In this document: positions 20,131 to 23,688 of the stretch, in pieces
Layout of the letters: each line of letters opens with the position of its first letter
Numbering within the stretch: the stretch's first letter is position 1
The notes under the pieces: generated by a model
What the model was told of the DNA's origin: nothing
The model's database searches: none
The model's input: the letters and a program-made list of their open reading frames with translations, nothing else
Made by a program: the position numbers and the translations under genes
Assembly: GCA_013365365.1 (NCBI GenBank)
Contig: JABVXU010000729.1
Coordinates: forward strand, 1-23,688
Length of the DNA: 23,688 nucleotides
Reading direction: 5' to 3'
Source: Cruorifilaria tuberocauda
Taxonomy: Eukaryota > Nematoda > Chromadorea > Rhabditida > Onchocercidae

Positions 20131-20283
20131 TTAATTGATTTCTAATAAATTAATTTTTCTTTTGTCTTCCGTAAATATCCATGATTGTTTGAATGATGAA
20201 ATATGTTTATCATCAGGATTTGTATTTAACCGATAACAATCATCTATCATCTCATCATCATCATTATTCCTAAAATTATTCAT
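20131..20283 (-). other. Possible orphan coding exon (50 codons) with acceptor and downstream poly(A) hexamers
   Basis: On the minus strand a T-run plus AG ends at 20284, immediately followed by ATG and an open frame rich in Asp/Asn (FRNNDDDEMIDDC, then NPDDKHISSFKQSWIFTEDK) to TAA at 20133-20131. AATAAA occurs at 20124-20119 and 20104-20099. It could be a tiny trans-spliced gene or a terminal exon of a gene to the right. No convincing upstream exon was found and I recognise no family. Confidence 0.25.
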
Positions 20284-21159
20284 CTAAAAAAAAAAAAAAA
20301 TGGGAAAATTGCAGTTAAAATATTACACAAATAGCAAAAAAAAAAAGTATGGGAAAAAATCAAAGTGAAAATGAAAAAAAAAACGATTATTGTAATAATC
20401 ATTGTATTGTTTCATCTGTACTGTATCATTCGTCATCATTTTTTCCAGTAATAACAAATGCCTATCGAACATTTATCAATATCTTGTCATCATTTATCAG
20501 TTTTTTTTTTAAATATGACAATAAACTTGTAATATAATTACAATTCAAAAAAACTCTATCCTAATGTGTTTCTAACTATCCTATTTTTCCATCAAATCTT
20601 GCTAATGACTACGTAATAATTCGTTTAGTAAGTATTTTTTTAGTGTTGAAAAACTTATTATTGATTTTTGGTTATTCCATTATCAGTTAACATTTCAATT
20701 TTTCAATTTTGATTATTCGATTTCATGCTTGAAAAAATTTCAACTATCATATGTAAATCATTTCTGATATCCATTTCATACAGGTATCAGAGATTAAAAA
20801 AAAAGACTTTAAATCTCCATTATAATCAATAAATTATTTTACCTTTTCGTATAAAAATATTACTTTGCTTCATATATTACTTCATATTACTTTTCCAATA
20901 AATGAATGATAAATGAGATGAGAAGTTTAACAATTTTCTATAATTGAAAATTTCCCTTTACCATTTTATTCATAAGTTTTACAATCTCTGCAATATTAAA
21001 ATTACTTTTATTAATTACAGTTATTACTTAGTATCACCATCAATATTCAATCATATTTCAGATTCATATAGTTATATTTAATTAATTTATTTGCTGATGA
21101 AGCTTTTAATAGAAGTGCATTTCATATATATTCAATCTATTCCATTCCAATTTCATTTT

Positions 21160-21340
21160 ATTTTATTCATTCAAATTCATTCACTCAGTCCTTTTCCTTC
21201 TTTCCTTACTTTTACCTTCTTCTTACACCTCTCTCTCTCTCTCTCTCTCTCTCCTCTTCCTCTTTTCCTCTTTTCTAATTCAACTTTCTCAATCTGATCA
21301 AGCAAATTTTCCTCCTCTCTCCCTCACTTTTCCCCTTTTC
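21160..21340. repeat. Pyrimidine-rich tract with (CT)12
   Basis: (CT)12 at 21229-21252 sits in a longer, almost pure C/T stretch on the plus strand, next to the GC-richer island at 21400-21560. Such tracts are common near promoters in worms, but a promoter role here is only inferred. Confidence 0.7.
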
Positions 21341-21579
21341 TCTGAAATATTATTTGCATGGCAAAAGTATCCTGTGTGCACACATTTACGAAACTCATTA
21401 ATTTCTTTTTCCTTTTTCCATAATTTATTCGGCGCTTCTCCTAGATTCAGCAACTTCGATTCATTTCTCGGACATCTCGGATTCTCGACGACCATATCCA
21501 ATTTGCTAAGTAGCGTCCATATTTTGCTTAAGCTATCATCAATACCAATAATAGCTAAAATTACTTTATTTGGTGGCAT
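21298..21579 (-). other. GC-richer island with a 93-codon minus-strand open frame; function unknown
   Basis: The part at about 21400-21560 is clearly less AT-rich than its surroundings. The minus frame starts MPPNKVILAIIGIDDSLSK and continues through PRCPRNESKLLNLGEAPN and FRKCVHTGYFCHANN to a stop near the purine-rich tract. The opposite strand is also open over much of it. I recognise no domain. It may be a small gene, a first exon or promoter-proximal DNA. Confidence 0.2.
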
Positions 21580-21589
21580 TTAGCTTGTT

Positions 21590-23688
21590 CTTTCTTTTAT
21601 TTACATAGTACTGTTTTGTCCTTCTTTCCACTTTAATTTATCACTTTTTTTTTCATTTACTTTGTTTTTTTTTTGCCTAAATTACTTTTTGTAATATTTA
21701 AAGAGAATTAAATGCATTAATATTTGATTGTTTGACCTGAAATTTTCCACTGATATTTGAATATCATTTTGGAACGCGAAATTATTTGAAATATTTTAAT
21801 TGTCACCTTAACAATTTTGCTTTTTTCAGTTAAATGCTAATCGCTTGATGTATTGGACAAATGAATTATCCTAAGAGATTGAGAAATAAAGAAAACGAAT
21901 TAGTAGCAATAAATTACAAATCTTTTTAAGCTGTAATTATAATTAATGAAGTTCTTTTAAGCATGCTTATAGTATCGTAGGAATTGCATCAATTACACGT
22001 CGTATCATGCTTAAATTCATTTTCCTTTTTTTTTTTTGATACTATTAATAAGTACTTCCTGACTCTTGGTTAAATAATTACTAACCAACAAATTTAAATT
22101 ATTTCTAATGAATGTGCTAAAAAAAGTTCTAATTTCAAGCTTAAAGCTTGAAAACAATTTTTTTTAGAATGAGAAAAAAAGGGAGAAAAATTGGCAAAAT
22201 ATCCAATATTTAAAAATTTTTAATTCTCTATTACATGTGTTAAATTAATTATAAGTTTGATTAAAATCTTTTAAACTAATTCAAATTATTTTCAGTAATT
22301 TAGATTAAAAATGTTCAATTTTGAAAAACTGAAATATCAGAAATTTATAGATGAACTTAAAATGATATTGTTAAATATCAATCTTTGCCATACTTAATAA
22401 CTTACTAATATCTATAATTGTTCTTGTACGTTTTCTGAAAATAACAAAATTCAGGAAGTTAGAAAAAAGTTGTCAAATACTTTTTTGCAAGCAGTAAATA
22501 TTAGATTTTTGTAAATTTTATTCAATTTACTCTGTTTTTCAATAAATGAATTTTTGTACTTTTTTTTCTTTATCTGAAAAATTTTCTATCATCGATCTAT
22601 TACATTTTCATTCGGAGAAAAATCAAAGATAAAAGTACAACTGAACAAAATGTTTGAACAGCTAATCCATCTGATCAAAAATGTTTTGGAAAAAATAAAA
22701 ATTTTGATAGCAAACACCATATTGTTCTACACTTATACTTTCATACAACACCTAACCTTCTCAAATTATTTTATTGTAATCGAAATTTTCTAATAAATTA
22801 ATTTACTTAATTTTTTTTTTTGCCTGAAAATATTCATTTGTATATATTTTTTAAAATTCATTCTATCCTATAATATTGCGATTTTTATATAACGTTAAGG
22901 TAAAATTCAATTATCATGCAAAATATTTCTAAAACTTGAAAATTCAATTAACTACCTCAATTCGTTCCTTTTTTTTTTTTTCGATTACATTTTTATCGTT
23001 TCAATGACAAAATTTTTCAATTAGTATTTTTGCACAAACCAAATTAATAAAGCTTGTCTATTATGCAAAAAGCGTGAGATCTAAGTTATTATGTTTCCAT
23101 ACTGCACTGATACTTAATAGTGTTTAGAAAGTACTTCGAAGCTTAACTACTGATACTTAATGAAGCATTAAGATAATATGAATAAGCAGATATGAACACC
23201 TTATAACAATATTCGAAATTCATTTGTTAATTACAACTTATTCATTCGCATTTCAATCATTTCAAATTACTTCTTAATTTCTCTTTCACGTAATACTTTA
23301 ATGCTTTCTTCAATAATTGCATATAATTGATTGTTTAAGACGAACAAAAAAAAAATCAAAATAGTATTTGATACGTTTATCTAACGTGATAATTTATGAT
23401 TATTTTATGAACGAGAAAAATTACTCTAATACAAAAATAATTTTACTCAATTATATTAAGGTAAAATAGATTAAAACTGTAGTAGATTTGTGCAAAAGAA
23501 AATTTTATATACTAAATTAAGTATGATAATATGATGCTATTCCTAAAATACATTTATTAGCATTTTCTCTGTCATAGGCTAATGATTTACAACAATTCAG
23601 TGTTATGATTTAGAAGTGGCACTATAATGAGAAATTAAAATTGTCATTATTATTCCTACCATTTATTATTATTGTCATTTGCTATTAT
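21590..23688. other. AT-rich intergenic DNA, nothing recognised
   Basis: Homopolymer runs and A/T-rich unique sequence. No open frame with family or splice support was seen on either strand. The end is an imperfect ATT triplet stretch similar in type to the start of the window. Confidence 0.55.

Larger units (their letters stand above)
18634..21100. other. AT-rich intergenic DNA with no recognised gene
   Basis: Apart from the exon-like segments at 19112-19180 and 20131-20283 and the foldback element, I see only low-complexity sequence. Open frames at 18741-19010 (minus), 19798-20028 (plus) and 20349-20537 (plus) are Phe/Ile/Lys/Ser-rich and lack support. Confidence 0.5.

Noticed and set aside
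20349..20537. 62-codon plus-strand open frame starting MGKNQSENEKK.
   Set aside because: No splice or poly(A) context and low-complexity Phe/Ser content; likely chance.

Overview
This window looks like AT-rich nematode DNA, most like the spirurid/filarial genomes. Introns are mostly about 70-700 bases with TTTTCAG/TTTTAG-type acceptors, intergenic DNA is close to pure A/T, and two neighbouring genes encode recognisable animal neuronal and membrane proteins. The species cannot be named from the sequence. There is no bacterial content, no tRNA or rRNA that I can see, no CRISPR array, and no intact transposase.

Plus strand, 3674-15795: one large gene, the orthologue of C. elegans aex-3 / vertebrate MADD (DENN/MADD, Rab3-GEP), the exchange factor that activates Rab3 and Rab27 on synaptic and dense-core vesicles. 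I reconstructed 31 exons in one model (1457 aa). Every junction keeps frame and nearly every junction uses GT..AG. The order is a tripartite DENN module (exons 1-12), a Ser/Thr-rich linker (13-18), a conserved helical block (19-20), a proline-rich SH3-ligand segment (21-22) and the family C-terminal region (23-30). There are two candidate last exons, 31a (15233-15391) and 31b (15652-15795). Both enter in the same phase and both resemble the MADD C-terminus, which suggests a tandem-duplicated alternative last exon. A poly(A) hexamer sits 16 bases before the 31b acceptor.

Minus strand, 16673-18592: a seven-exon gene convergent with aex-3, encoding a 271-aa four-pass protein of the claudin/PMP22-like superfamily. 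It has the W...GPW..C(x9)C extracellular signature and a basic, Cys-containing cytoplasmic tail.

The remainder is intergenic: 1-3619 (aex-3 upstream region with microsatellites, a GC-richer island and two sets of tandem repeats), about 15.9-16.6 kb (the gap between the convergent 3' ends) and 18.6-23.7 kb. The last of these holds a foldback repeat at 19241-19730, two exon-like orphan segments on the minus strand, and a pyrimidine-rich and GC-richer zone near 21.2-21.6 kb. The two genes need not act together. One controls vesicle release; the other is a junction or channel-accessory-type membrane protein.
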